64,000 bases of DNA from Chlorokybus atmophyticus (Eukaryota; Streptophyta; Chlorokybophyceae; Chlorokybales; Chlorokybaceae), in the NCBI GenBank assembly GCA_009103225.1, contig RHPI01000732.1, positions 166,316 through 230,315 on the forward strand. Direction: 5' to 3'. The notes beneath the pieces are model-generated. The model worked only from the letters and a program-made list of their open reading frames with translations. It did no database searches and was not told where the DNA came from. Shown here piece by piece: positions 1 through 10,812 of this stretch. Within the stretch, counting starts at the first letter, position 1. Each line of letters opens with the position of its first letter. Position numbers and translations under genes: made by a program.

Positions 1-18
1 CCCCCCCCCCCCCCCCCC
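1..18. other. poly-C run at window start
   Basis: Eighteen consecutive C residues open the window. Both N blocks inside the window also have G- or C-rich flanks, so this is probably the edge of an assembly gap. The ABC1K gene is cut on this side. Confidence 0.5.
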
Positions 19-230
19 TTTCGACAGGTCACACACACGCAATGCATGCCATTGATGCTACATCGATTAGGTAGTGCAGTATAGCAATCTATAAGTCCGC
101 CGAGATTTGTCGAAGATCAACCTATCTAATATATTAAAAAAGTGTTGGATAGTCCCTAGCTGTACGGTAGTGATAATCTGACCCAACTGCTTTGAGGCTA
201 CAACTCCTTTCAGCTACACCCGGCACCCAC

Positions 231-1266
231 CTGCAGCTTTGCTAGCTCATTGCAGATTTCGGGTGGCACGACATCCGGGCGTGTGCTCATTGCCTGGCCC
301 AACTTCACAAAGGCGGGCCCAAGCCGCTGCAGACTGCTGCTGAAGTACACTGCACGCCTGCCACGCGGTGTGAGCCAGCTGTTAAACACTGCACACTTAT
401 ACACTGCCTGCATGAGACAAGTGACAATTGCTGTTTAGGCCAGTCAGCGCCCATACTTGCGGATATCAGGCTGTACAAGCTTGACAATCTGCAAGAGACC
501 CAGCTCCACCGCAATCACCGTTGCACGCCAGACCATTGTGAACTGCCGCAGTCGAGACTGTCTGCCCCTTGCCAACGAATCATGCGAGCCAACACTGCAC
601 AAGGAACAGCTGTCAACACCAAGAAGAGTATGCATGCGGTTGCATACAAGGTGCTGCACACTTGCATGCTTCAATGTGCATTATGGGTGCTCGACATAAA
701 ACTGCACACTTGAGTGTTGTTTAACTGCAATGCACGAATGGTCGTGTCGTGTGCATGAAAGCTACAACCATGAGCAATGAACTCTGGCACAAAGATGAAG
801 TCAACAGCACGTCCTAGAATAACACATAGCAGCAAACTCACCTCTTGCCAAAGGCGGCTGCTTTTTCCGCCTGCGGCGCTGCCAAGCCATAGTCCATCTT
901 CTGCCGCATGCTCCTAAACAGACCTGACGCCCATTTTGCGAGACCGGGCTGCAAACATACAAGCCGTCAGCTCGTACACTTGTCGGATGCTTGTAGTTGA
1001 AAATGTATAAGCTTGCGACAGGTATGTAACTACAGTTACAGATCTGATCTCACACTGCATGCAGAATTGAAATTGCATGAGAGTTCACTCTGACTCACGC
1101 TTACGTTCTCAAAAGCTGTTGCAGGTGGGCCTGAGGTGTTGGCGGTGGTGGCATAATGATCGGGGTGGATGTTGAATGCATGTCTTGCTGCTGCGGGGTT
1201 TGACCATGCTGGTGCAATCCGCAGGGGGCCATGGGCTCGCCGGGCCAGCTGGCGCGTAAAGCTCAT
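231..1266 (-). CDS. ABC1/UbiB-family atypical kinase, N-terminal part (5' four exons)
   Basis: Four exons join in phase: 1105-1266, 842-948, 457-561 and 231-357, giving about 145 residues before the gene leaves the readable sequence at the left edge. The last exon carries the family signature, the KxGQ motif in the context LGPAFVKLGQAMSTRPDVVP. In UbiB/ABC1K proteins this motif lies N-terminal to the kinase-like core and closes over the nucleotide site. The catalytic lobes are missing here because the sequence ends in a poly-C run. The first exon (from ATG at 1266, MSFTRQLARR) is basic and rich in Ala/Ser/Thr, which fits an organelle transit peptide. Family members act in plastoglobules or mitochondria on prenylquinone metabolism. 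The next gene, on the other strand, is a tocopherol-pathway methyltransferase starting 473 bp away. Which ABC1K subfamily this is cannot be decided from this fragment. Confidence 0.8.
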
Positions 1267-1738
1267 GAAACATGAGCCAGTAGACACCAGCACAAATCTG
1301 CAGCCATGCAAAACGCCTGCGCTTCCCAAGCCAGGCCCAAAGCAGTGCTCAGCTCCTTCTGACTTGCATGACGCAGCTTCAACCCCTGCTTGCCCTTCTT
1401 CTAGACGCTTCAACTACCTCATCACCCGCTCCAGCAATACCAATTACGCAACAAATGCTCGCGCTAAGACCATAAACGCCCTCGCCGCCACCACCACCGC
1501 CGCCACCGCCAGAGCACTTCTGCAGTGCCACGTAGCATGCATGGGTTGGCCAAACCCGCAAAACACTAAATGGAACCCGGCTCACACGAACTGGTTCGCT
1601 CAACTCTGATGTTGACGTGGCCGCGCCTAAGCCCAGAAGCAAACAGCAACATATATCGCGCTTATCAGCTTTGACATCAACGACTCAATTGATATCAGTG
1701 GTTTGTACATGCACCCGTGTGTTCAGTGACGTGGATTA
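1267..1738. promoter_or_regulatory. divergent intergenic region between ABC1K and methyltransferase starts
   Basis: The two predicted start codons, 1266 (minus) and 1739 (plus), are 472 bp apart and point away from each other. The region must hold both promoters or one bidirectional promoter. I see no clear TATA box or other named element. The minus-strand frame remains open upstream to about 1413, so the ABC1K start could lie further up. Confidence 0.45.
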
Positions 1739-4375
1739 ATGCGAAGCATGGCGGCGGCAGCGGCAGCGGCAGCGGCGGCGGCATTGTCGTCGTCGTCGTC
1801 TGGGGCGGGGGCAGTAGCTGCGCGCTTGTCTCCGCTGCCATTATCGTCATCTGCTTCCTCTTCGTCCTCGCCGGGGCCTTCCTACCAGCTCAGGCAAGCA
1901 GTGCGTTTGCCTTCAAGGAGGAAGCAGCAGAAGCAGCACAGCAGGCGGCAGGCTGTTGCGACTGCGGAGCCAGCGTTTGGCTACGTGGCAGCCTCTACTA
2001 CCGCCGCCTCATCCGCCCTGCCAGCTGTTCCGAACAGCTTGGCCGTCGCTGCAGCTGTCGTCGGCGGCGTGGCACTGGCAGCCTTGCTGGCGAAGAGCTT
2101 TGACAGGGGATCAAGAAAATACGTTCAGGTCAGACACACGCACGCACGTATGCACGTAGCATTACTACCTCAACAAGGAATTCATTGAAAATTGTTGGTT
2201 GCTTAATTTGGTTCACAAGTGCTTGTCGATACGTACAATTCCCATTTGTTTTCTTACCACACACTTTTAGCTCCTGTGTTCAGGGGTGTTCAGCCAATTA
2301 GCGCTGCATTGCCAAACTTAGTATTTTTACCATACAGCCTACCAATGTCTTGATGTGGCACATTGGTGCTTGTGCATGTGTCATTGCATGCAAGTGTGGC
2401 ATTGTGATGCAGTGTGTAATGTTTTGTTGTTGGCCACATTGCAGGGCGAGAACACTGTGGGCAGCGAGTACGATGCATGGACAGAGGAGGGCGTGCTGGA
2501 GTCGTACTGGGGTGAGCACATCCACCTGGGGTATTACAATGAGGAGGAGAGGAGGAAAGGTTACATCTTCAAAGACTTCAAACAGGTGCGGAGCAATATG
2601 AACAGCGAGTGTGTATGCACTTATACACAGCGCCACTGATTGCCCTTGCAAGCATGTTCTAAGTTGGGTCATACATACAGAGCGCAGACCCCCACTTGAC
2701 AGCAAACAGCATGAGCCCATTTGCCACAGTGTATGCTTAATAAGCACGCAAAAGTCTTTTGCCAAAAGTGACGCAGACACTATGCGAAGCCCGTACACGC
2801 ATGTGAAAGAACACAGATGCAAGACTTACTCGCTTCTTTGCTGTTGTTGTGTTGGGGCAGCTAACAAACAACTTAGCTAATGTAATCTCACAGGCATTCA
2901 TGCGGACCAATAAAGTCACGCTCATGTCACACCATTGGTTGTCTGATGCCTCTGTGTTGTATTGGGGCAGGCCAAGTTTGACTTTGTGGACGAGATGCTG
3001 AACTGGTCTGGAGCCTCGCAACCCGCGCGCATTCTGGATGTCGGCTGCGGCATTGGCGGCACCAGCAGGCACCTCGCCAAGAAGTTCCCAGGAGCAAAGG
3101 TAATGGGCATGTGGGTCATCACAGTATACAGTGCCTGCAAGTGGGAAAACAACAGTTCAGACTAGTGGTCGGTATGGCGAGTAAGGGTGTGATGTCTCTT
3201 GGTGTCTTTGTGTCATTGTTGGTGCATGCTTTGTGTTGTTTGGTAATATAGCAAGCAGGACATTGAACACCCTGTATGTGTGCAGGTGCAGGGCATTACA
3301 CTCTCACACAACCAGCAACAGCGTGGGACACAGCTTGCAGCTGAGCAGGGGGTTCCCAATGCCGGTGAGTGCAGGTGGTTGTTGAGCCAAGTTAATCAAC
3401 ATGCATCAAGAAGCGAAGTAGTTTCGGGATGCATTCAACATCAACTCTATTGGTTGCTGTGCAGAGTTCCTGGTGATGGATGCGCTTGCCATGGAGTTTG
3501 AGGACGACACTTTCGATCTTGTGTGGGCCTGCGAGTCCGGAGAGCATATGCCGGACAAGAGGAAATATGTGGAGGAGATGACGCGAGTTTTGAAACCTGG
3601 CGGCACGCTGGTAAGCTTGATTGCCAGCCTTTGAGCATCTTTGCCTTTTATATAAGGCACACATGTGCACCAGTGCTTGCGTGTACAATCTGCACGGGTA
3701 CGCGCCTCATGGACAGACACACGTTAAAGAGTCACATAAAGACATGCGCGTGCATGTGTGTGCACGCATGCGCCTGGGTGGGTGCGTGCGTGCATATGTG
3801 TGGAGCAATCACGTTCCGGCCATGTGCAGTTGCAATAACTACATATATCCATGTACATGTACGCATGCGCACATGTTGAGTGCATCACTAGCACACACGC
3901 ACTAGCGTGCGGCTGATGTGCGCATGTTTGCATGCGCATGCGTATTCAACTCTCATGCAAGCAGGTAATTGCGTGCTGGTGTCAGAAGGAGGCGGAGACC
4001 TTCACGCAAACAGAGGAGAAGGCTTTGCAATTCCTTTACGACGAGTGGGCCCACCCGCACTTCATCTCAATAGATCAGTTTGTACGCTACATGGAGGGGA
4101 CCGGCAAGCTCACTAATGTTGGTTCAGCTAACTGGGTTGATGAGACTGTCGACAGCTGGCTGCACTCCATCTGGGTCGGCGTGGTCAACCCCTTCCCTGT
4201 CATCATCCGCCCGCACATATGGTGGAAGACCATACGCGAGATTGTCACCATCGTACGCATGCACAACGCATTCAAGTCGGGCCTCATGACTTATGGCATG
4301 ATGAAGGCCGTCAAGAAGCCGAATGCCTCCTCTCAGGCAAGCCAAGCGCGGCAGTTAGAACCTCTAGCAGTCTAG
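1739..4375 (+). CDS. plastid SAM-dependent methyltransferase of the tocopherol pathway (cyanobacterial MPBQ-MT / gamma-TMT family)
   Basis: Six exons join in phase: 1739-2128, 2445-2585, 2971-3099, 3285-3364, 3465-3610 and 3965-4375. Exon 1 encodes a long Ala/Ser-rich plastid transit peptide and a hydrophobic stretch (AVAAAVVGGVALAALLAKS). Exon 2 has the family N-terminus YDAWTEEGVLESYWGEHIHL. Exon 3 holds the SAM-binding motif I (ILDVGCGIGGTSRHLA). Exon 5 has the post-I region DTFDLVWACESGEHMPDK and the motif VLKPGGTL, which continues as VIACW in exon 6. The YWGEHIHLGYY and GEHMPDK signatures resemble the cyanobacterial 2-methyl-6-phytylbenzoquinone methyltransferase (Sll0418 type) and plant gamma-tocopherol methyltransferase. 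The substrate (MPBQ or gamma-tocopherol) cannot be settled by eye. The catalytic domain looks complete. Confidence 0.85.
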
Positions 4376-4694
4376 GCAGAGTAGTGGTTTCATTGTACCT
4401 GTTTATGAGTAGTACTTTGGTAAGTGCATGATGTAGACCACAGCATATGAAGCGTCAGAGAGCCTGTGGTTGATAATGTATGTGCCATTCTGTGCATTTC
4501 AGTCACCGAATGCCTTAATGCGTTGATACACTCGAACTGGGCAACTGATTTTGCGGCTGGAGGTTCTGTTGAGGTCTTCAAGGGCCGGCAGCCATGTTGG
4601 TGTGCTGCACATGCGTTGATGCTGTACGCTGCAATGGTACAGCTGTACGAAGTGTTCCCTTCAAACTATATGCCTGTGTTTTTTGTAACTAGTG

Positions 4695-4945
4695 CTGACT
4701 GTTGTAATGCATGTCACCAGTCAGATACCCTGAAGTGAAGCGCGTATACTGAACCGGGCAAAACATTTATTTTGTGCTGACTATTCTGACTGTTGTAATG
4801 CATGTCACCAGTCAGATACCCTGAAGTGAAGCGCGTATACTGAACCGGGCAAAACATTTATTTTGTGCTGACTATTCTAATACATGTCACCAGTCAGATA
4901 CCCTGGGTTTAAGCGCGGATTCTGAGACGTGCAAAACGTTCATGT
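4695..4945. repeat. 91-bp tandem repeat, two identical copies plus a decayed third
   Basis: Positions 4695-4785 and 4786-4876 are identical base for base. A third, shorter and diverged copy follows at about 4877-4945 (shared core: catgtcaccagtcagatacc). The array lies in the 3' region between two convergent genes, the methyltransferase (ends 4375) and the TAF1A-like gene (ends 5200). Identity of the first two copies points to recent duplication. Confidence 0.9.
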
Positions 4946-5199
4946 ACAAAACTTTACATAGTCCTTGGTGTGAAGTTGCAGCCTTAGTACAGGCCACGTG
5001 TGCTGGCAGATGGCCTTCATCTCGGCTAGTATGCGCGCTATGGTAACCACGTCAAGAACCTAGATAACAACAGCCGCTTTTCAGTACTTCCATTGATGTA
5101 CGCAATTATGCTGCGATCGCAGCCAGCTCTGCCAGTCAAATCTTCTTGCGCAAGCATAGCATCTGTAAGTTATACTTGGCACAGATTACCATATATCAG

Positions 5200-8100
5200 T
5201 CAGAACCCTGGTGCAGCCTTCAAGTGTACAAGCTTTCTTCGCTTACGAGGCTTCATCGCCTGTTCACTTCTCTGCTCATGACCCGTTCCCGGCTCTAGCA
5301 AAAAGTCAGTGACTTGCTCCATTGCTTGACTTGGTTGTGGAGCTCGACTGGTTGGAGTCGCCTCAATGGCCGTTGTAACTGGTGCTGCAGGAGATGCAGT
5401 AGCCGGTGCATCTTCTGAAAGCATGTCTGAAAGTCTCATTGCAGCCGGCTTTGGGAGTGAGCTGTTGGCTGACGTGTTGTGCGCCGATGAACCAGACAGC
5501 TGTGATATGTCTTGCTGGCTGCTTGTCAAACTAGCCGAAGACGGTATGAGCCACTCATCGCGTTGATTTCCATCGAGCATCGTTTCTTCTCCTGTCTGAG
5601 CTTCGCCAGCATCATGCGCGCTTGCAGAAAGTGAGTCACATGTTGCCCACGCTACATCGCCATCTGCAAAGGCCTGCTGCAACTCCTTGCACGCATCTTC
5701 ATCAACACCATCTTCAACAGCATTCAAGTTGCCATGCACGGCTACATCGGCGACCAGTTGCAACTCCAGACAGGTCTGCTGCAACCCCTCGCGTATATCT
5801 TCAGCTATACCTTCTTTGTCAACGACCTCTTCATCAGCATTTTTATCCCCATGCGCGGCTACATCTGCACCCAGTTGCAACTCCTCACACACAACTACCA
5901 AATCCACTTCTCGATCATCGACCATCTTTGCGTCAGCGCTTCTGTTGGAAGGTGCAGCTGTGTCTGCAACCGGTTGCGACACTGAGTTCGGCACATCCCA
6001 TATCCACTGCTGCACGCGCAAGGGTTCCAAAGTCTGACTGCTTGTTGAAGCCTCTTGACTTTGTGCGCTTGTCAAGACAGCTCGCACGTGATCGCTATAT
6101 GCACTGTCGGGACAGATGTACTCTGCGCAACGTGCTTTCAACTCCAACAACCGCCTGTCATCTGCAGTATGCCACTGTTTTGTTGACCAACATAAGCATG
6201 CAATAAGAGTGCAAAGACCAACATATGAACCAGCAATCTCATGGGTTCACTTACCGTCAGTACTTGGACTGGCAATGCGGCTTGGATCGAACTGCTTTCG
6301 CGGCCACCACAATCGGCGCTCACTCCAGACACGCTCAACAGCAGCTGTATTCTGCCTAAGTGAAGCCAACACGCAACAGGTGGGTCTAATTGCCAACATG
6401 CCAAGGGCACAGAAAAGGCATTGAACTGCAAAGCAACTGCTTACTCCTTCTCCTCAACACTCGAATGCTCTGTGCCGTGTAGCTCTTCTAGCACATCCCG
6501 CAGCTTTTGCCATGTTTTTTCAGCCCCCGGAGCAACGTCCAGATACATCGCCAGCTGCTCCAACAAGTCCCTGGAGTTGCAAACGCCTGCCCAAAGTAGT
6601 TGCTTATGAGCTGCTCGCCCTTGCAAGCAACATTGATAAGCACGCGTAGCTTCCATAAGCTTTCCACATCTTCAGTGTCAAGAGACCTATAGACTTTATA
6701 CATATGCACCGGCAAAGCTCACCTTTGTTGTGCAGCGCCATGATTGCTAGTATCGCTTCCTGAGACGACGGCTCTTGCGCAAGCAACTTGATGTAACTAT
6801 GGAGGCGTGCGCGAGCATCCTGGTGGTCTGATCTGGTTTGTTTCTTTGGCATGTGAACATAAAGTCTGTCCACAGCAGCCAGCACGTCAGTATACCAGCT
6901 GCAAACAGCTGGCAGTATGCATGATTGCATAACACTCGCTTAGCAGCGAGCCTGCTGTAGAGAGATGTACGTGCAAGCATTTAGAAAGCACTGCCTCGAC
7001 CAGTCGATGTAGACAACAATATAGTAATGGACAGCTTAAGGATGCACCGACCTGTGAATGTCTACATCTTGCGTGCGCTTGCGCACTTCCTGAAGAATCT
7101 TGCGCGCAGCACGCTTGCGTCCCAAAGCAAAGTTGACCTACATACCGACTCTATCAGTCCAGGAGCGTGCATCAGGTGCGTATAACAGACTGTGACCTCG
7201 TTGAAACAACAGGCAAAGTAAAATTACTGTCACATACTCTAGCATGGTAGTAAGCGAGTTGTGTAGAATCAGGCAGGAGCTTGGATGCTGCGTCAAAGTA
7301 CCTCAAAGCCTGCATGCTGGCTGTCTTGACCTAGACGCAAGCACCCCAAGTCAGTTGAAGCCTTTCCTTTCAAGGCAAGCACAACACACTTGAGTAAGCC
7401 CACCTTGGTGCGCACATCGTAATCAAGCACTGGCATGAACAAACTCTGTAAGCAATCAGTGCCACTCGTGCCTTCTGTATCTTCCTGATCGCTGTCATCT
7501 GTAACAAAAAGAATGCACAACACTATCAGCAAGCACTCCAACATACAGTTTGGGAGAAGCTGACCGTCCCAGCAAGTTCTGACATAGGGGCTGTTACCGG
7601 TATCGTCATCGCTCTGTGACTCTGCCTCAACTATGGCATCTGTATCAACCATGCGTTGCTCATCCCTTTCAGCTCTTGCCGGTTTCTGAGTCAACTGGTG
7701 TTCACTGCCACCACCCATATTTTGGTCACTCGCAATAGGAGACCCCTCTACTTCTTGATGCTCACTCCTGGCTTCATGTATTACATGCAGGGCTTTCATG
7801 GTCAGGTCCGCACCATCCAGTTGCTCTGCTGCATAAGGCGCAGGAGTTGGCAATGATTGTTGCTTGCCTTCGCTGTCGCTGTCACTTGAAACTGAACGGT
7901 TTCCGCTGCCGTTTGGCAAAGTGCTCACCACTTGAACCTGAGGGGTGACTTCATTATGTCCGGAGGAATCCATTACTTCTTTTACGGCCAGCGCCCAGCT
8001 GCGGTAACTCAGCATTGCCAAGTGCGTGATCAAACTCGCAGACTTTTCATAGGTCCTCCTTGTCAGAGACTCAGTAAGCGCCCTGCATAGCCAAGGGGGT

Positions 8101-9506
8101 TCACTGTGCAGCTGTATCCAACACTTGCTTCATTGCCATGCGCGGAACATGTTTGCATCAAGTGCGTACTCCTGTATGGCGTCAATAGCGCGCTGAAGTC
8201 GGACTTCGTGCCTGCTTTGCGCGTCCTCGTTCCAGATGGTTTGCAGTGCCCATTCTATCAGCCACAGCGGCTTGCCGCCCTGATGATGCAGCAAGGGAGG
8301 TTACCGCACAGCCACTGAAACCTACAATTAGCGTGCAGTCAGAACATGTTGCACGCGCACATGCAGAGATTGCATGGTATGCTGTGCATTGAAGCAATGG
8401 GTCTGTTAAACAAGCACAAAGCACAAGTAGTGCTACCTCTGGCAGCTGAGAGTTCCAGTAGCCTTCTCTTCCAGACATCCACAAGTGGGTTCGAAACGTC
8501 TTTGCGCGAAAACTGTCAAACGCCGCAGGGCATTGAAGCAAGAGCTCGGATATGAACTGCAACACACATCAACGCCACGAGACAATTCATGAGCACACCA
8601 ACTAGTGTAAGTACAACTACAGTACAAGACAACATGCAGCAATGCGTGCATGAACCTGAATACGCAGTGCAGTGAAGCTCCATGCGTCGCGGTGGGCTTC
8701 CTTTTTGCCACGCAATGGAGTGATCTGCATGAGTACAGCAAGCACACGCGCAGCACGCTGCCACTCACGCGCCAGCAACAAGTCTCTGATCAGCATGTGA
8801 AGGCGCTTCAAGTGTCCGTGCTGCACATGCTTAAGCGCCTGCCAGCACACAAAGCACACATTCGTCACTTGATACTTGCAACCATAAGAGCATGATTTGC
8901 AGCACTAACACTAACAGTTCAGTAGCATCCAAACAAGTGTTGACCATACTTGCACTCACTGTCAAAAGTGGCATAATGTTATGTCACGAGCACTACCAGC
9001 CGTCATCTATTGCGAGTAACAGTTACGAGCACACATAACAACCACATACTGACTGCCACCCATGTCAACTATGGAACAACTGTACTTAGCTGAGTGACTC
9101 GTGCGGTTTGCCAGCATGATCACACACATGCCTGCCACTGATTGCTATACAGCTAGCTGAACAGTGCATGGCAGCTGTTGATATAAGCTCAAGGAGCAAA
9201 GTTCGTTCCTCAGGCACTGAAACATGCAGCTACAGACAGTACCAGGCACGTATACCTATGCTAAAGTAGTTACTGCAGCAGTTCTCAGTCTCAAACACGA
9301 CATAACAGCTGGCAGCAGCAGCAATAGCAATGGAACTGCAACACAGTACAGAACAGAGCAACCCCAACCTTGAAGTCAACTGCGTCAGCCCTTCGCTGAT
9401 TCCAGAACTCCTTATCCGCCACCGCACGAGTATACAGGTCAAGGCTGTCCATCCCGGCATCGCGGCCCACCGCCACTACCTCCTGCGCCGCTCCCGCCGT
9501 CGCCAT
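5200..9506 (-). CDS. TAF1A-like protein (possible RNA polymerase I selectivity factor subunit)
   Basis: Exons read from high to low: 9369-9506, 8656-8838, 8437-8556, 8170-8279, 7598-8082, 7404-7498, 7238-7330, 7052-7137, 6723-6898, a poorly resolved exon about 6445-6700, about 6254-6353, and 5200-6161. Most junctions keep codon phase. Similarity to animal TAF1A (TAFI48) is seen by eye in order: an early helix DLLLAREWQRAARVLAVLMQ, TPR-like helices in the middle, and a late block VERVWSERRLWWPRKQF with the typical W..R..WWP pattern. TAF1A helps place TBP and Pol I on rDNA promoters in the nucleolus. The large exon at 7598-8082 and the last exon encode low-complexity acidic or Ser-rich tails, ending in a basic KPRKRRK stretch that may be a nuclear signal. 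The frame around 6600-6700 does not resolve cleanly (missed intron or base error). Family call is inference. Confidence 0.5.
5640..5925 (-). repeat. 117-bp (39-residue) repeat inside the TAF1A-like last exon
   Basis: The plus-strand segments starting at 5733 and 5850 share gctacatc...cagttgcaactcc with a spacing of 117 bp. They encode the related blocks ELQLVADVAVHG and ELQLGADVAAHG. A weaker third copy lies at about 5641-5690. The unit is a multiple of three, so the frame is kept. The region is acidic and probably disordered. Confidence 0.7.
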
Positions 9507-9896
9507 GTCGCCCACCTCACTGCCAATGTGTGCAGAATGATTTGCCACTCTCTTGCCCTAACCTGCCCGCGATATAGTCGCACGCAATGCCGATATCAGA
9601 TTATGCATATATCACGTTCTGACTGGATATACATGTGGTCAGACGACATCTGTTGCTTGGAAGCGGTCTACGGGAAGTTGTGTTCTTGTGGAGCCTTTTT
9701 ATCCGTTCTGGTCGAGTTGGGCCAATGGGGTCAAAGCGAACGCTGAGGATTGGTGCCCGGGCGCGGGTTTTGAGCGGGGATCGCAGCGCGCGTGCCGGCG
9801 CTGTGATTTGATCTCTGCACTGGTTGATTGGCGCATTTGTGCTGGGTTTGAGCTTAGCGTCGGTGGTGTCGGTGTTGTTGTTGGTCGTCGGTAACC

Positions 9897-10812
9897 ATGG
9901 CGGCGGCGGTTGGACTCTGCGGCAGTGGCCTAGCCACCCGGAGCGTCTCTGGTACGTACAGCTTGCTTGTGTGCGCGCATATTGATAGTCGCTCATATGG
10001 AGAAACCAATGCATAACCAATGGGGTGTACTGGAGCGTGCTGTGTGACAGCTGGCTTGCAGCTTGAATTCACCAGTGTGCAATGCTTGATTGCCTGTTTT
10101 GGTGATGATGCAGCTTCGGCTCCCCGTGCCGGCATCAAGGGCGTGCCTCTGCGGTCGTCCCGCCTCTCGGCGCCCGTCCGCAATAACTCCCGCGTCGCCA
10201 CCTGCATGTAAGCACGATTGACCTGGTGCAAACTTGTACACCATCCACTTGCAGTGTTCTCACATTGAGTACTTGATCAGGGCCTTCCCCTCCAACTGGC
10301 TCCGCAAGGACTCCCTTGTCCCCGTGCTGGCTACCGTTGGCTGGGTGCTGCCTTCCTCCATCCCCATCTACGGAAGTAAGCAACGGCAGCTGCTAACGCT
10401 GCCTCCCTTTGTAATGTGACATCAGAGGTTGGTGTAACACTACTCCAGGACTGCAAGATCTGTGGCTAAAGTATGCTCTATGTTTACAGACACCGGCGAC
10501 AGCTTGACCGGCCTCTTCTTCAGCCGTATTGGCCCGCTCCTTGGCCAGTTCCCCGCCCCACCCGCCATTGATGATCCTTTCTGGTGAGTGCTGTTTCGGT
10601 GATACACGGACAATATTCACTTACTGCATGGACAGTCATTCTCATGCTCATGTTGGGTCTAACAGAAAATGATTACTTGTACCCAATCCGTAAAGCTCTC
10701 TGACCAATTCTATTGCAGGACCCTGGGTTTCTTGTGGCACCTTGGTCTTTTCGCCTGCCTGACCCTGGGCCAGATCGGCGTCCAGGCCCGCAAGGAGGGC
10801 TACTTTGATTAG
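9897..10812 (+). CDS. psaO: photosystem I subunit O
   Basis: Five exons join in phase: 9897-9951, 10114-10207, 10281-10375, 10490-10583 and 10719-10812. Exons 1-2 encode a plastid transit peptide rich in Ala, Arg and Ser. The mature part starts near FPSNWLRKDSLVPVLATVGW and contains GDSLTGLFFSRIGPLLGQFP and WHLGLFACLTLGQIGVQARK, ending in EGYFD. These are the conserved features of PsaO, a small thylakoid protein with two membrane helices. PsaO sits near PsaL/PsaA and helps LHCII dock during state transitions. Length (about 143 residues with transit peptide) fits the family. The acceptor chosen for exon 3 (10281) is the one that keeps the frame. An upstream AG at 10253 would break it. Confidence 0.95.

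Noticed and set aside
1717-2103. Plus-strand open frame overlapping exon 1 of the methyltransferase
   Set aside because: Shadow frame of the Ala/Ser-rich transit peptide; only the frame from 1739 joins to the next exons.
5622-6206. 194-residue plus-strand frame opposite the TAF1A-like last exon
   Set aside because: Antisense shadow, His/Pro/Arg composition, no splice or family support.
8480-8500. Possible tRNA T-arm (ggttcgaaac)
   Set aside because: It lies inside a coding exon of the TAF1A-like gene and no cloverleaf can be built around it.
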